From Mnemiopsis leidyi (taxonomy: Eukaryota > Ctenophora > Tentaculata > Lobata > Bolinopsidae): a DNA stretch of 23,245 bases. Below the pieces are notes generated by a model. It had not been told where the DNA came from. It worked only from the letters and a program-made list of their open reading frames with translations, and searched no databases. Location of the stretch: contig JH153377.1 in assembly GCA_000226015.1 (NCBI GenBank), positions 2,187 through 25,431 on the forward strand, in the 5' to 3' direction. The position numbers and the translations under genes were made by a program. Of this stretch, positions 8,161 to 17,596 are shown one piece after another (positions within the stretch are counted from its first letter, which is position 1; every line of letters begins with the position of its first letter).

Positions 8161-8985
8161 ATGTTGATAGAGGTATGTTTGATTCTTTGCATACTTCTTG
8201 CTATCTACATAGTAAGTGAGATGAAAACGAAAGCATACACCACATATGATGAAGTGTACATCGCAACATTCAATCCTAAAAGTGTAGCAGATATCCAAAA
8301 ATACATTAAATGTACTAAGTTGAATGAACTTAAAATTAACATTTACATTGATTTTACTTTGAACAATGTGCGAGGCACTGAAAATCTGCACAGCTTGAGA
8401 TCAGGTGAAATGAATGTTTATCAAAAGGCACTGAGTTATCTTATGGAAGGTTTTGGCAACAGAAACATTCCCATTGAACTTTATGGATTTGGGGATCTCG
8501 AAACCCAAGATACAGAGGTTTTTTCTTTAACTATGTATGAATGCTCCCTAACTTCTAGCGAAGCATTAGAATCATATAACTCTGTTGTTCAGACATTAGA
8601 GATGAGTGGACCTAGAAGTTTTTGTGCTGCTGTGAAACATGCCATCGACCAGTCACAAACATCAGGACAGCATCTTTTGTTCTTCATAACTAATGGGCTG
8701 CCAGAGAATATGCTCATGAATTTCGAGCATATAGTTGAGTCAAGCTGGCACGACATTCTGGTTGTCATCATAGGCGTTGGTGATGGCCCATGGAATGGAA
8801 TTTCCAAATTAACTAAGTGCACAAAGGAGAAAAAGTTCTCAAATGCCTCGTATTTGATACTGAATATGTACTCTGAGAAAATAGACTTTCTGCGCAATAT
8901 TGTTCTAACTGCAAAGGACTTAAGAGACAATCTTATTGAGGATCAACTTCGAATGGAAACATCTGCCCATGAAAAGGATGATTAG
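8161..8985 (+). CDS. Membrane-anchored copine-type vWA domain protein
   Basis: 274-aa protein made of an N-terminal hydrophobic segment (residues 2-18, likely signal anchor or signal peptide) and a copine/RGLG-type von Willebrand A domain (about 57-245). The match rests on INIYIDFT (59-66), the NVYQKAL helix (85-91), YGFGD (108-112), the SGPRSF turn (149-154) and VVIIGVGDGPW (201-211). Each sits where copines have the corresponding motif. Copines normally carry two C2 domains before this domain and bind membranes through them. Here the C2 domains are absent and a transmembrane segment takes their place. The RING finger of plant-type RGLG ligases is also absent. Metal-site residues differ from copines: DFTLNN instead of DFTxSN, GPRSF instead of GPTNF, and ITNG instead of ITDG. 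Metal binding may therefore be lost. Function is unknown; a protein-binding role at a membrane is inference. ENGASE lies 655 bp upstream and ALKBH4 723 bp downstream, on the same strand. Confidence 0.82.
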   Translation: MLIEVCLILCILLAIYIVSEMKTKAYTTYDEVYIATFNPKSVADIQKYIKCTKLNELKINIYIDFTLNNVRGTENLHSLRSGEMNVYQKALSYLMEGFGNRNIPIELYGFGDLETQDTEVFSLTMYECSLTSSEALESYNSVVQTLEMSGPRSFCAAVKHAIDQSQTSGQHLLFFITNGLPENMLMNFEHIVESSWHDILVVIIGVGDGPWNGISKLTKCTKEKKFSNASYLILNMYSEKIDFLRNIVLTAKDLRDNLIEDQLRMETSAHEKDD

Positions 8986-9700
8986 AGTTTTAGACAACCT
9001 TACTTTACAGGATCATTTTGAAGTTTCTGTATGGTTCTTTAAGTTGGTATTTTAATTTTTAGTAACATATGATGCAAAAATTCCTTTTATATTTCAATGG
9101 GTTCTTTCATTTAATTGAAAACTGATGTATGCAATTTAAAGATGTATATAATTTCAATTGTCTTGTCCTAACATCAACGAATTCATATAAACTTTGTATT
9201 GATATCTTTATGTTAATGCAATGTGATTCCTCATATCAGTTTGTATCTCCTAGCCTGCCATTTAATCTTGTTTTTCGAAATTTTAATGTCACAAGAAGAT
9301 TCATACCATTTATTTGCCATCTGTTTTAACTATACTTTTATGTGTATGAATTATTAAGTGATGATTAATCCTTGTTTTTAGTTTTTAAAGTACATAAAAG
9401 TAGCTTCGTGGAATTGTAGGGTAATCAGTTTCATGAAACATTTGTGCTAGAAGAATAACACATAAACTGTATGATACTGTAAAATTATATTGATACTGTG
9501 GAACAGCATTTTACTTAAGGTCAATCTTGCTTACCATTCAGTAAGTTTGAGTGCTTTGTAATTTCTTACTTTCTGAGTGTGTCATATAAAAGTCATACAG
9601 GACTTTCAACAGCTTATTAAGTTTTTATTACATGCATTCTTACTCTAGGGCATTGATTGTGATAATTCAAGTATTGCCCATTATCTAACTTTCATAAAAT
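8986..9700. other. AT-rich intergenic region
   Basis: Contains the 3' UTR of the copine-like gene and the upstream region of ALKBH4. Only short chance reading frames occur, and I recognise no domain, RNA gene or repeat. Confidence 0.4.
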
Positions 9701-9702
9701 TC

Positions 9703-9708
9703 AGTAGT
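9703..9708 (+). promoter_or_regulatory. 3' splice acceptor 4 nt before the ALKBH4 start
   Basis: TCATAAAATTCAG puts an AG at 9703-9704, with only TAGT between it and the ATG. The pyrimidine tract is weak, so this is the less convincing member of the series. Confidence 0.4.
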
Positions 9709-10479
9709 ATGACCGTTTGTGGATGTAAGGGCATCCGCTACTGCAAACTTTGTGAAAACTCTGACCGTGTAAAGGCTGTTAAAACAGAATGTTTACCACA
9801 GCCTATTAAAGAATTTCAACTATTTTGTGTTAAATGCAACACAGCCCTGTCATGTGAACACAATCAGAACAACTCCCCTAAGATCGACATTAAAGGAGTG
9901 ATAGTGTACCCTGACTTTATATCGGAGTTAGAAGAAGCTACACTTGTACAGGACATAGACCGGGGTCAGTGGGTTCCGTCCCAGTCTGGCAGATACAAAC
10001 AAGACTATGGTCCACGTGCAAATTACAAGAGAAAGAAACTGAAACTTGGCCAGTTCCAGGGCCTCCCCGGTTATTCTCAGTACCTCCGAGATAGAATAGC
10101 TGGAATCGGTGATCTCACCGATTTTGTCCCGGTTGAGCAGTGCAACCTTGATTACAAACCCGAGATGGGCTCATGCATAGACTTCCATTTCGATGATTTC
10201 TGGTTATGGGGTGAACGTCTCATCATCCTAAACTTGCTTTCAGATTCGTTCATGTTTTTTAACTATGAGGACAATTACATAAAAGTTCCCCTACCTCGGA
10301 GATCGCTTATATTGATGAGTGGAGAGGGCAGGTTTCTTTGGAAACATGCTATCGCTAGAGAAGATATTCATTCAAGGAGAATATCGGTTACTTTTAGAGA
10401 GCTTTCTGATCAGTTTCTGACTGGTGATAGAGCTCATGAAGGGCAGAAAATCATTGAGTTAGCGTCTAAGTCAGTGTGA
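9709..10479 (+). CDS. ALKBH4: Fe(II)/2-oxoglutarate dioxygenase ALKBH4
   Basis: AlkB-family oxygenase, 256 aa in one exon. Vertebrate ALKBH4 removes methyl groups from actin Lys84 and supports actomyosin function; other targets have been proposed. The N-terminal CGCKGIRYCKLC (4-15) is the conserved cysteine motif of this subfamily. QSGRYKQDYGPRANYK (92-107), PVEQCNLDY (141-149) and FDDFWLWGERL (161-171) are near-identical to vertebrate ALKBH4. The iron ligands are His160 and Asp162 in the FHFDD segment and His213 in WKHAI. The 2-oxoglutarate-binding arginine lies in RRISVTFREL (223-232). The protein is shorter than human ALKBH4 (302 aa) mainly because a low-complexity loop between the two iron-ligand regions is missing. 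The start is the first in-frame ATG and lies 4 nt after a possible splice acceptor. All catalytic residues are present, so it should be active. Confidence 0.95.
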   Translation: MTVCGCKGIRYCKLCENSDRVKAVKTECLPQPIKEFQLFCVKCNTALSCEHNQNNSPKIDIKGVIVYPDFISELEEATLVQDIDRGQWVPSQSGRYKQDYGPRANYKRKKLKLGQFQGLPGYSQYLRDRIAGIGDLTDFVPVEQCNLDYKPEMGSCIDFHFDDFWLWGERLIILNLLSDSFMFFNYEDNYIKVPLPRRSLILMSGEGRFLWKHAIAREDIHSRRISVTFRELSDQFLTGDRAHEGQKIIELASKSV

Positions 10480-10903
10480 GAATAGGTAGCTGGTAGATTA
10501 TCTGTTAGATGTGATCTAGATATAATGGGTTATCTACATTGCATCGCTGATCAAAGTAATTTCAGTTTAGTGTAAATTGATAGGTACTGTTGTTATTTAT
10601 TACATTTTAGGGGTATTTATTAGGGTCGAAATAGGCTTTTTTTGAGTATTTCGAATAACTTTGACCAAGTTACAGAGTATTTACCATTTTTACTGCACCC
10701 ATGATGTATGCAGTATGCAACCTAAACAGAGTAACTTTTTGTTTGTGTTTAAGTAGATTTGTACATATCCAAACTTGTATTTGTATTGTGAATCGTGCCA
10801 TCAGTGTCGTGTCATCATGTGTATAAAATATTATGTCACATCTTATTGTCATGTTAACGACGCTTTACACAATACACGACACCTATACGCTGTATCGAAT
10901 TTC
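10480..10903. other. AT-rich intergenic region
   Basis: Holds the 3' UTR of ALKBH4 and the region before the rhodanese gene. An in-frame ATG at 10817 could extend the rhodanese protein by 30 residues, but the acceptor at 10904-10905 makes this stretch more likely intron or untranscribed DNA. Confidence 0.35.
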
Positions 10904-10906
10904 AGG
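10904..10906 (+). promoter_or_regulatory. 3' splice acceptor 1 nt before the rhodanese start
   Basis: TATCGAATTTCAG ends at 10905, and a single G separates it from the ATG at 10907. If used, it removes the longer possible start at 10817. Confidence 0.5.
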
Positions 10907-11422
10907 ATGTCTGCTACTCTGTGCAGGATCAGTAGAACCACCGCCAAACCACGCTGTGTTTCAGTTTTGTTCAGAACACCAACAGCACCTACCAGTAGAC
11001 ATATCTATTTTTTACCCACCAGTTGTTTCTACCCTCACACAGAGCCCCCCAAGACATCATGTCCAGTTAACACATCTAGTTGCCCTGCTCGAGGACTCTC
11101 TTCAATCCCTGATCCTCCTGATTATGATGTAAATCTATCGCCTGTAGCATTGAAGGAGATACTTGACCAGTGCAATATTATTGATGTTAGACAACCTGAA
11201 GAGCTGATTGCTGATGGAGTCATACCTGGTGCTAGAAACATTCCCCTGGGCGAACTGCCTGCACAAATTGCAGACATAGATAGTGAAAACGTTGTGTTTA
11301 TTTGCAAAAGTGGCATGAGGAGTTTAAGAGCAATTTCGTTTTCAATCCAGTATGGGTTTATTAAACCTAGACATCTTGAGGGGGGTATGATGGCCTGGAA
11401 TGCTACCTTTCAAAACAAATAG
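10907..11422 (+). CDS. Single-domain rhodanese sulfurtransferase, probably mitochondrial
   Basis: 171-aa protein with one rhodanese domain at about 75-168. The catalytic loop is CKSGMRS (133-139), with Cys133 as the persulfide-forming residue and Arg139-region Ser-Leu following. NIIDVRQPEEL (90-100), GVIPGARNIPLGEL (104-117) and HLEGGMMAW (157-165) are standard rhodanese signatures. The family moves sulfane sulfur, for example from thiosulfate or glutathione persulfide; the human relatives TSTD1 and the bacterial GlpE type share this size. The first 40-45 residues are rich in Arg, Ser and Thr and nearly free of acidic residues, and so resemble a mitochondrial presequence. Mitochondrial location is inference. 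The ATG at 10907 was preferred over an in-frame ATG at 10817 because a splice acceptor ends one base before it. An AATAAA at 11811 may end its transcript. The exact substrate cannot be read from sequence. Confidence 0.86.
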   Translation: MSATLCRISRTTAKPRCVSVLFRTPTAPTSRHIYFLPTSCFYPHTEPPKTSCPVNTSSCPARGLSSIPDPPDYDVNLSPVALKEILDQCNIIDVRQPEELIADGVIPGARNIPLGELPAQIADIDSENVVFICKSGMRSLRAISFSIQYGFIKPRHLEGGMMAWNATFQNK

Positions 11423-11810
11423 TGTTGCTTGCCTGATATTGTCTTAACACTTGAATTTATTTACTAGCCCTTATTTCCAATGTTTAAGTGTTTAGATTAA
11501 TTCTTTTCTGGCCTGTAACCTCAATGTTTCTTGTAGAACTGAAATTGTACACCAGTCACCAACATTTTTAATTTTGATTTCATTAACACAGCATTGTCGA
11601 TGTATTGTTAGTGACTGCACAGTGCACTTTTAGAAGGGTCTTAGTAATAAGTAATGTGCAAAGTCAAGCAATGATCTTCTGAGTTCTTTTGATTTACAAT
11701 ATTTATTATTAGTTTTTCAGTTATTTTCCATAATTACTATTTTTCTATTTGAATTGTAAAAAGCTTTTTAAAAATTGTTTGACAACGCCAATCTAGCTTG
11801 ATGAACATGC

Positions 11811-11816
11811 AATAAA
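11811..11816 (+). promoter_or_regulatory. Candidate polyadenylation signal (AATAAA)
   Basis: A canonical AATAAA lies about 390 bp after the rhodanese stop and before the exportin-6 start. It would give a 3' UTR of about 0.4 kb. The rest of 11423-12095 is AT-rich and shows nothing else I can name. Confidence 0.4.
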
Positions 11817-12095
11817 ACTTTAACTTCGTCCGGAAGTCACAACAAATTGCTGCTAAGCTATTTTGATTGGCTGATTTTCTTTGACAACATCTATTTTAGC
11901 TGTTGGAAACGTCTTCAAACTTCATAGAAGTGTTGTTTTGTGTGGGATCTTGGATCTGGGTGTTAAATTCACAGTGCTATTTTTTTGTTCTGACACTTTC
12001 GCCAAGACCGAGAACAACTTAGTTTAATGAACTTCAGTTCATCAGTAGCCTTCAGGGTTGTACCTGAAATATGCCAGTAATAACGAAATATTTTC

Positions 12096-12146
12096 AGTAG
12101 GGTGTATCACTATCTTACAAAACAAGAGTAATCATACAAGCGTTGG
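12096..12146 (+). promoter_or_regulatory. 3' splice acceptor 49 nt before the exportin-6 start
   Basis: CGAAATATTTTCAG ends at 12097. It is a strong consensus acceptor, and the 49 nt that follow up to the ATG at 12147 would be the 5' leader. Confidence 0.4.
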
Positions 12147-13641
12147 ATGACAGAAGCGTTCTTATCAAACTTAGACAATCTTTTATCGGAATTCTATAGT
12201 ACTTCTTCTGACAATGCGCGAAAAGCACAAATTGGTAACTTTTATCTTCACTTGTGCTTCGTAATAAAATCCTCATTTTACGAATATGGTTATCCTAAAA
12301 TATTCGTTTCGTTCTTAGGATAGATTTGATACTCTTTGTCTAAAAAACGGCAAAAACTAACATTTTATTTTTGTCAGAGCAAGACCTCAAGAATTTAAAG
12401 AATGCGGACAACTGCTGGGAATGTTGTATAAAACTACTTCAACAGTCACAGTCGCAGTATTCGCAATGGTGGGCGTTATCTACACTCGAGGTTTGTGTGT
12501 ATAAAAGCGTGCTGTCTAGATAACGCACTTCTTTGGTTTCCGCTTGCCAGGGCCCAGAGACGAAGATCGTTCCATTACGTCTCCGCGGTGCGCAGACTTG
12601 CAGCTCCCAGAAAAGATATTCATTGTGAAGATATGGAATGCGCACTGCTTTAATTTGTGATGTGTCAACGTAATACTCACGTGCGTTGATATTATGAGAA
12701 TTGAAGATTGAAATATGACCGTCTTATAATACGTTATTTCAGGATTTTGTGGCTCGAAAGTGGAGGACTATTTCTGAAAATGACGGTAACAATTTGAGAG
12801 AATTTCTATACCAAGGAGCGTTGAGACAAAACCAAATACAGTTCATCACTATCAAGTACATTAAAGTCTTCGTAAACATCGGACTTAGACAGTGGAAAAC
12901 AAACCCTTCATTCTTTGAGCAGATTATGCAAGTAAGTTTATAATAATACATTATTTGTTGTGCATTCCTATTTCGCGTCTTAGGATATGATATTTGAGCT
13001 AATTTCATTAGAGTATGACTACAGTTTATGTTAAATCATGTAGGTATATGAGCCACAACATGATGAACAAATCACGCCTACAAGTACAACCAGGCGTTAC
13101 ATCACATGTTCATCACGTGACTTTTTCAGTTAGTAACCAGCAGCCATGTGACAAACACCCACTCCAGCACATCCCCTGCCTACATTGGAGTTTCCATGTT
13201 ACTGGTCCTATCGGAGGAGCAAACACGAGCTAGAGTGGATATGCCCTCCGACTTGTACTTGTCCAGCAAACACAAACTAAACGAACACATTCCACTCATT
13301 CTGTCAACGCTGACGAACCTTCTAGAAAAACTGCGGCTGGAAGAAGGCAGCAGCACAGTGGTGTGCAGCTGCGTATTGCAGTGTTTGTCTCATCTCCTGT
13401 CCTGGATATCGCTTACCGAGATACTAAATCCGGGCCTGATAAACACCATATTCGCCTTTGCAAGGCAGGGTATAAAGGGGAACTCCGAGCTGGGTACGCA
13501 CGCGATGGCGTGTATAAATGAGATAGTGGGGAGGAACCTGGTTCCCGTGCAGATGGAGGAGTTTATCTTGCAGCTGTTCCAGCAGACTCTGCAGCTGCTG
13601 ACTACCGTTACTGAGGGAAACGTCGATTCTATTGAGGCCGG
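12147..13641 (+). CDS. XPO6: Exportin-6, N-terminal part only (four exons)
   Basis: Nuclear export receptor of the importin-beta family; vertebrate exportin-6 carries profilin-actin out of the nucleus with RanGTP. Four exons join in frame: 12147-12234, 12378-12490, 12743-12931 and 13130-13641. All junctions are GT-AG, with introns of 143, 252 and 198 bp. They give 300 residues. The start (EAFLSNLDNLLSEFY, 3-17) matches the conserved first helix of exportin-6. IKYIKVFVNIGLRQW in exon 3 matches the Ran-binding N-terminal HEAT region. LQCLSHLLSWISL and AMACINEIVGRNLVP with FQQTLQLL in exon 4 are near-identical in pattern to human exportin-6. The human protein has about 1125 aa, so roughly 70 percent is missing. 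Exon 4 ends at a good donor (GG|GTGAGT, GT at 13642), but I find no following exon in the next 4 kb, although the introns here are short. This may be a very long intron, a rearranged or truncated gene, or an assembly join. Confidence 0.9.
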
Positions 13642-14100
13642 GTGAGTTTGTTTGATATTAAGATTGGTCTTTTTTGTCAAACCTAATTCTTTTTAAGTGC
13701 ACTTAATGATGTCAAGGGAAAACAATTGAACAATACATGAAAATCACGTCAAATCTTTTATTTCATTTTTTAAGATCGTTACCATCTCAAGAGGTCATGA
13801 TATAAAGCGATAGATCACAAATAACTCTTTACGAAAATTGTCGAATTTAAAAAAAGTGACTTGGTTGTACCATGTCTTGTGAGATAAAAAGTGCACAAAA
13901 TCTATTGTAAGATTGTAAATCGATACAAACACGCAAAAACTTGCACTTAGCAGGAATTTCACTTCCACACTTTACGTCAGCCAACAACTGGACAATCCTT
14001 ACATGACAAATATTCATGATACAGTTAGATTTATCAGTTAACCGTGCAATTTCGATTCCAAGAACCACCAATCCTAGAGGGGTGCGCTAAGGGCATTTGC
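13642..14100. other. Noncoding region after exportin-6 exon 4
   Basis: Begins with the donor GTGAGT. I looked for the next exportin-6 exon on the + strand and saw none. A - strand open stretch at 13847-14071 has no recognisable domain. Confidence 0.4.
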
Positions 14101-14439
14101 CTATGCAATCTTCTTCAGTTGACTCAGCCGAATGACCGGGAAACCGTGATTGAGGGTTAAATGAGGAGGGTCTCCGTTAAAAGATCTAGAATCTTCCAGG
14201 ACTAAACCATTTTTTGGGCCCCATGTTGAAATTTTATAACTACAGCGGACAGCCACTGCAGCCGACTCCTTAAAGACTGTTTTACCCTGTGTTCTGCACA
14301 TTGATGCAAAACCTCTCCACCAGAATTTATCGTCAGAATATATCAGCAATAAATCCAAAAAGAGAGACAGATGTCGTTGAATAATCCCCATAAACCGTCT
14401 TTGCTTCCAGGATGGGTTGATACCCAGTTCATCACACAT
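14101..14439 (-). CDS. Unrecognised 112-aa reading frame, - strand
   Basis: An ATG-initiated frame of 112 codons. The amino-acid mix is plausible for a protein, and motifs such as KNGLVLEDSRSFNGDPPH look structured, but I recognise no family. A stop codon lies immediately upstream in frame, and there is no obvious acceptor, so it would be a small single-exon gene or a remnant. It could also be a chance frame. It lies opposite to its neighbours. Confidence 0.2.
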   Translation of the reverse strand: MCDELGINPSWKQRRFMGIIQRHLSLFLDLLLIYSDDKFWWRGFASMCRTQGKTVFKESAAVAVRCSYKISTWGPKNGLVLEDSRSFNGDPPHLTLNHGFPVIRLSQLKKIA

Positions 14440-14849
14440 TCAATAATCCTTTAGTATAAGATAAATCCTCCGACAATTATTAGGTATAATTAACTAGTTT
14501 TTCGCTCTTGCCATCTTTAAGACTTGTCTGAAATCTTGTCAAAGGGAGCAGCCCACTTACAATTAACTTGTCTTGTTAGAGTGATTCGTTGGTTGTCATC
14601 TAAGTGCTTGTTCTGGAGTATCCAATCAAAACTGATTTTACGTCCGACTTGGAGAACGTATTATGTAATTGCTATCGAGAAGATGAGACTCTCTAAATGT
14701 GAAATTCTATCGTCAAACATTTTCTTCAAACCATCTGCAAACAAGTTCAAACTTGTTCATCTCAGACAGACCGGCACAATACGTCACTTTGGAGTCGCAA
14801 ATAGTTTTGATACAGTGGTAATCAGTCGTTAATAATAAACCGGTTTACA

Positions 14850-15071
14850 TTAGGGAACCATACACGTGTTCTGTGAGAGAATCGCAAACGTATTTAGAAA
14901 ATCAGCTTCATCGTCCTTGATCTCTATGATCTCTGTTATAGAGTATAGACTGGTGATGAGGTTCCTGAGAAGTTTGAAGGTTGCCTCAAACTCTGCCGGC
15001 AGATGAACGTGAATTTTTCCGTCGGTGTTTTGGAGGGAAACATCATCAGACTCTAAGTATCGCCGTTGACA
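14850..15071 (-). CDS. Unrecognised coding-like block, - strand
   Basis: An open stretch of 73 codons on the - strand without an ATG at its start. It contains acidic and hydrophobic alternation typical of a helical protein (PAEFEATFKLLRNLITSLYS, then EIIEIKDDEADFLNTFAIL). A possible continuation with a good acceptor (TTGTTTGCAG) lies further along the - strand near 14735, reading LKKMFDDRISHLESLIFSI, with later pieces interrupted by a stop. It may be an exon of an unannotated gene or a decayed gene. I recognise no family. Confidence 0.3.
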   Translation of the reverse strand, partial: CQRRYLESDDVSLQNTDGKIHVHLPAEFEATFKLLRNLITSLYSITEIIEIKDDEADFLNTFAILSQNTCMVP

Positions 15072-16545
15072 TCAAGAGCAAGATTATGCGCTAGTACTTT
15101 GCGATTCCCTGTCCAAATTATCACATATGCGTTAGTTCGATTATTTGAAAGAGGCACTAGTCTTTTAAAAAGCCCTTAACATCACTCTTCATCTAACTTT
15201 TCCGTTAGATTGCTTATTTCACCTTTTGATGGGATATGGATTACGAAATTTTAACCTGGTTTTTAATCACAATTTTTAAGCATTTAAGCTTCTTGATTAT
15301 TAATTAACAGACAATAAAATAAAACTTCACGTTAAGTGACTAGAACAAATGTAGGTGAATAGATCAAGTCTAGGTAATAAGCAGAACGCAGTGTATGTAA
15401 ACTTTAGCAGTTAGAAGCAACAAGAGGTATCGATAATTGAACCTATTAAGCTGATATATTAAGCTGATATATATGGTTTAAGGTGAATGAAAAATTTTCC
15501 CAAAACAGTCAGACAAGCGATGGATTGTAAGGAAATTCAAATTATATCATCAACATAAGGAGGTAGAGTACTTTCGTAATTGACATCATCAGTACCTATT
15601 GAAAATATAGCAAATTAGTCTGGGTGAAAAATGTAAAAACTCTAAAATCCTGGTTTAAGGTATTATAGAAAGGCCACCAAGACATTATAAGAATGCTAAC
15701 GGTGTGAATATATGTGTGATACATGAAGTTTATCACTGGTGAACTTGATTACAACCGACACTTATTGCTGTGCAATCAAGATGATTTACACAGATGAGAC
15801 ACGGTAAGACACAATATTTAAAATACCACGTCATCTAACTTTTTATTCTCACTAGTCTATTTAACCGATAAAATCGTTTTCCATCCAACACAAAATATGA
15901 ATGCTAAAAGATCTAGATGCGACTGGCTGTATTTCGCTCACACATACTACATTTAATTTGGCGACCAACGTTTTTAACTATCGTTATATTCCTTGTCAAT
16001 CTTCGCTTGATGTACAACTTATTGCGAAGTTAAAGAAAAGCCCAATGAAACTTTGCGGTTTGCAGTTTCTAGGTTGCAACATCCCCTCCCCAAGTTACTT
16101 CAAATGAGGGTCTGTCATTCTCAGATAATGAATTGATTAGTCTAGGTTATTGGGAAATAAAACCACTTTTGGCTGGGAGATTAACGCTGTACGATATATT
16201 CACAGTCGCTGATCGCAATATTTATATCTTAAATCGAACGTAAGTTTGATACGGGTGCTCTGCAGACGATTTGCTTTTGAAAGATGTCTAGCATCTTGAT
16301 AAGAATATCTTGTTTATTATCTTCTAAATGTTCCTTATTTCTCAAACTGTACTAGAATAAATGTTAACATCTTCAAAATTTTCTGTTTTACCCGCACCCT
16401 CCTTTCCATTGGTCAATTACTGTCACGTTGCAAGATGTATTGTGACTTCTACCCCAAAATACTGTTCTTTGGTAAAAAGTATAGAATTTAGACTGTTTAA
16501 TGTTTTTGAAATTATTTTTATTTTTCGCGTCTCGTGAAGGTTCTA
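15072..16545. other. AT-rich region without recognised features
   Basis: Only short chance reading frames occur. A small duplication near 15449-15475 (AAGCTGATATAT twice) is the only repeat I noticed. Confidence 0.4.
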
Positions 16546-16993
16546 TAGTCAAATCTTTTTGTTAGATAAGTCACTTCTAAGGCATTGTGATTAATGTAAT
16601 TAGTTTATTGGAGCTACATTATTTGTCAAACAATCACAGAAAGTGGATCATATGCCCAATTGTCCACGAGCTTAGCTCTTTAACCGCGTGAAGAATGAAG
16701 ATCGAAAATCACAAAATTGTCCGCTTATGACGACCTTAAAGATTAAACTGATCAAACTACCCGCAATAGCCATCGTATATAATATTGTATAAACGTGCTT
16801 TAAGCAAGTGTTTATTGTATCTGGATACAACCGTCATATCTTCGATTTTCATTCTTCACGCATAAGGTCGTTAAAGAGCTCGTTTGTTGTGTGACTGTTT
16901 AACTTTAACATTTAATGTAGTTCCAACCAACAAATTTCATTGATAACAATGCCTAAGATGTGACTTATCTAACAATAAGCAAGGATTTGACGA
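16546..16993. repeat. Long imperfect inverted repeat (foldback structure)
   Basis: The left arm (about 16546-16710) and right arm (about 16840-16993) are reverse complements with mismatches and small gaps. The arms are about 160 bp and the spacer about 130 bp. Shared blocks in order from the outside are GTCAAATC, TTGTTAGATAAGTCAC, TAAGGCATTGT, CTACATTA, CTCTTTAAC and CGTGAAGAATGAA. Weaker similarity may continue outward. No protein is encoded. It could be a foldback or MITE-type element, or a source of a long hairpin RNA. Confidence 0.7.
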
Positions 16994-17596
16994 CCAGGCG
17001 CTGTCACACGATGATCAATATTTCTCTTCTAATTTTGAATTATAGTTTCTTTTTAAATTTTATTCGAGATATCGAAATTCAGTTCGTATCAATTTGGCAG
17101 TCTCAAAACGCTCTCAAGTATAGTGTCACTCATCAGTTCCGACTTTGTGTTGAACCAATTACATATTATGATAGCGCAGTAGATTTATTTAAAATTGATT
17201 TTAGCTTTCACTCTCCACAATAATCTTTCGAAAAGATGCATACGCTAATGAATGATAGCGCGGTATATATTAGTTATGCTAGAGCAAGATATCAGCACAG
17301 TAACATGAGTAAGTTTGCGGTACAAGTTCGCGGTGCGGTTGTATTTGATAAAAATTTTGCTCTGTCAGGAGACGTTCACTCGCTCTGATTGTGCTGTAAG
17401 TTTTGTGACTGAATCAAAGTCGAATTGTGGCCACGGATGATTTCAAAACAAGGCTTACTTTTACAATATCCATCCTAAAACTTATTGCTTATATTATTTT
17501 GTTTTCATTAGCTAGAAATATTATTCAAATACCATTTCATAAGGTTTGCCTTTTGAACTAAAATAGCGTGTCTATCCCAAACTTAGCTGAAAGTCA
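16994..17596. other. Upstream region of the glutamate receptor gene
   Basis: AT-rich, with one chance + strand frame at 16960-17223 that has no ATG-supported or domain evidence. A weak acceptor (CCCAAACTTAG, AG at 17585-17586) lies 10 nt before the receptor start codon. Confidence 0.35.

Noticed and set aside
10817..10906. Longer rhodanese start at the in-frame ATG at 10817
   Set aside because: A splice acceptor ends one base before the ATG at 10907, and the added 30 residues look like translated AT-rich spacer.
15901..16107. Small + strand gene at 15901-16107
   Set aside because: No domain, no splice support and no conserved pattern. A 68-codon frame is expected by chance in a region this size.
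16960..17223. Coding frame upstream of the glutamate receptor
   Set aside because: It overlaps the right arm of the inverted repeat, lacks recognisable motifs and has an AT-driven composition.
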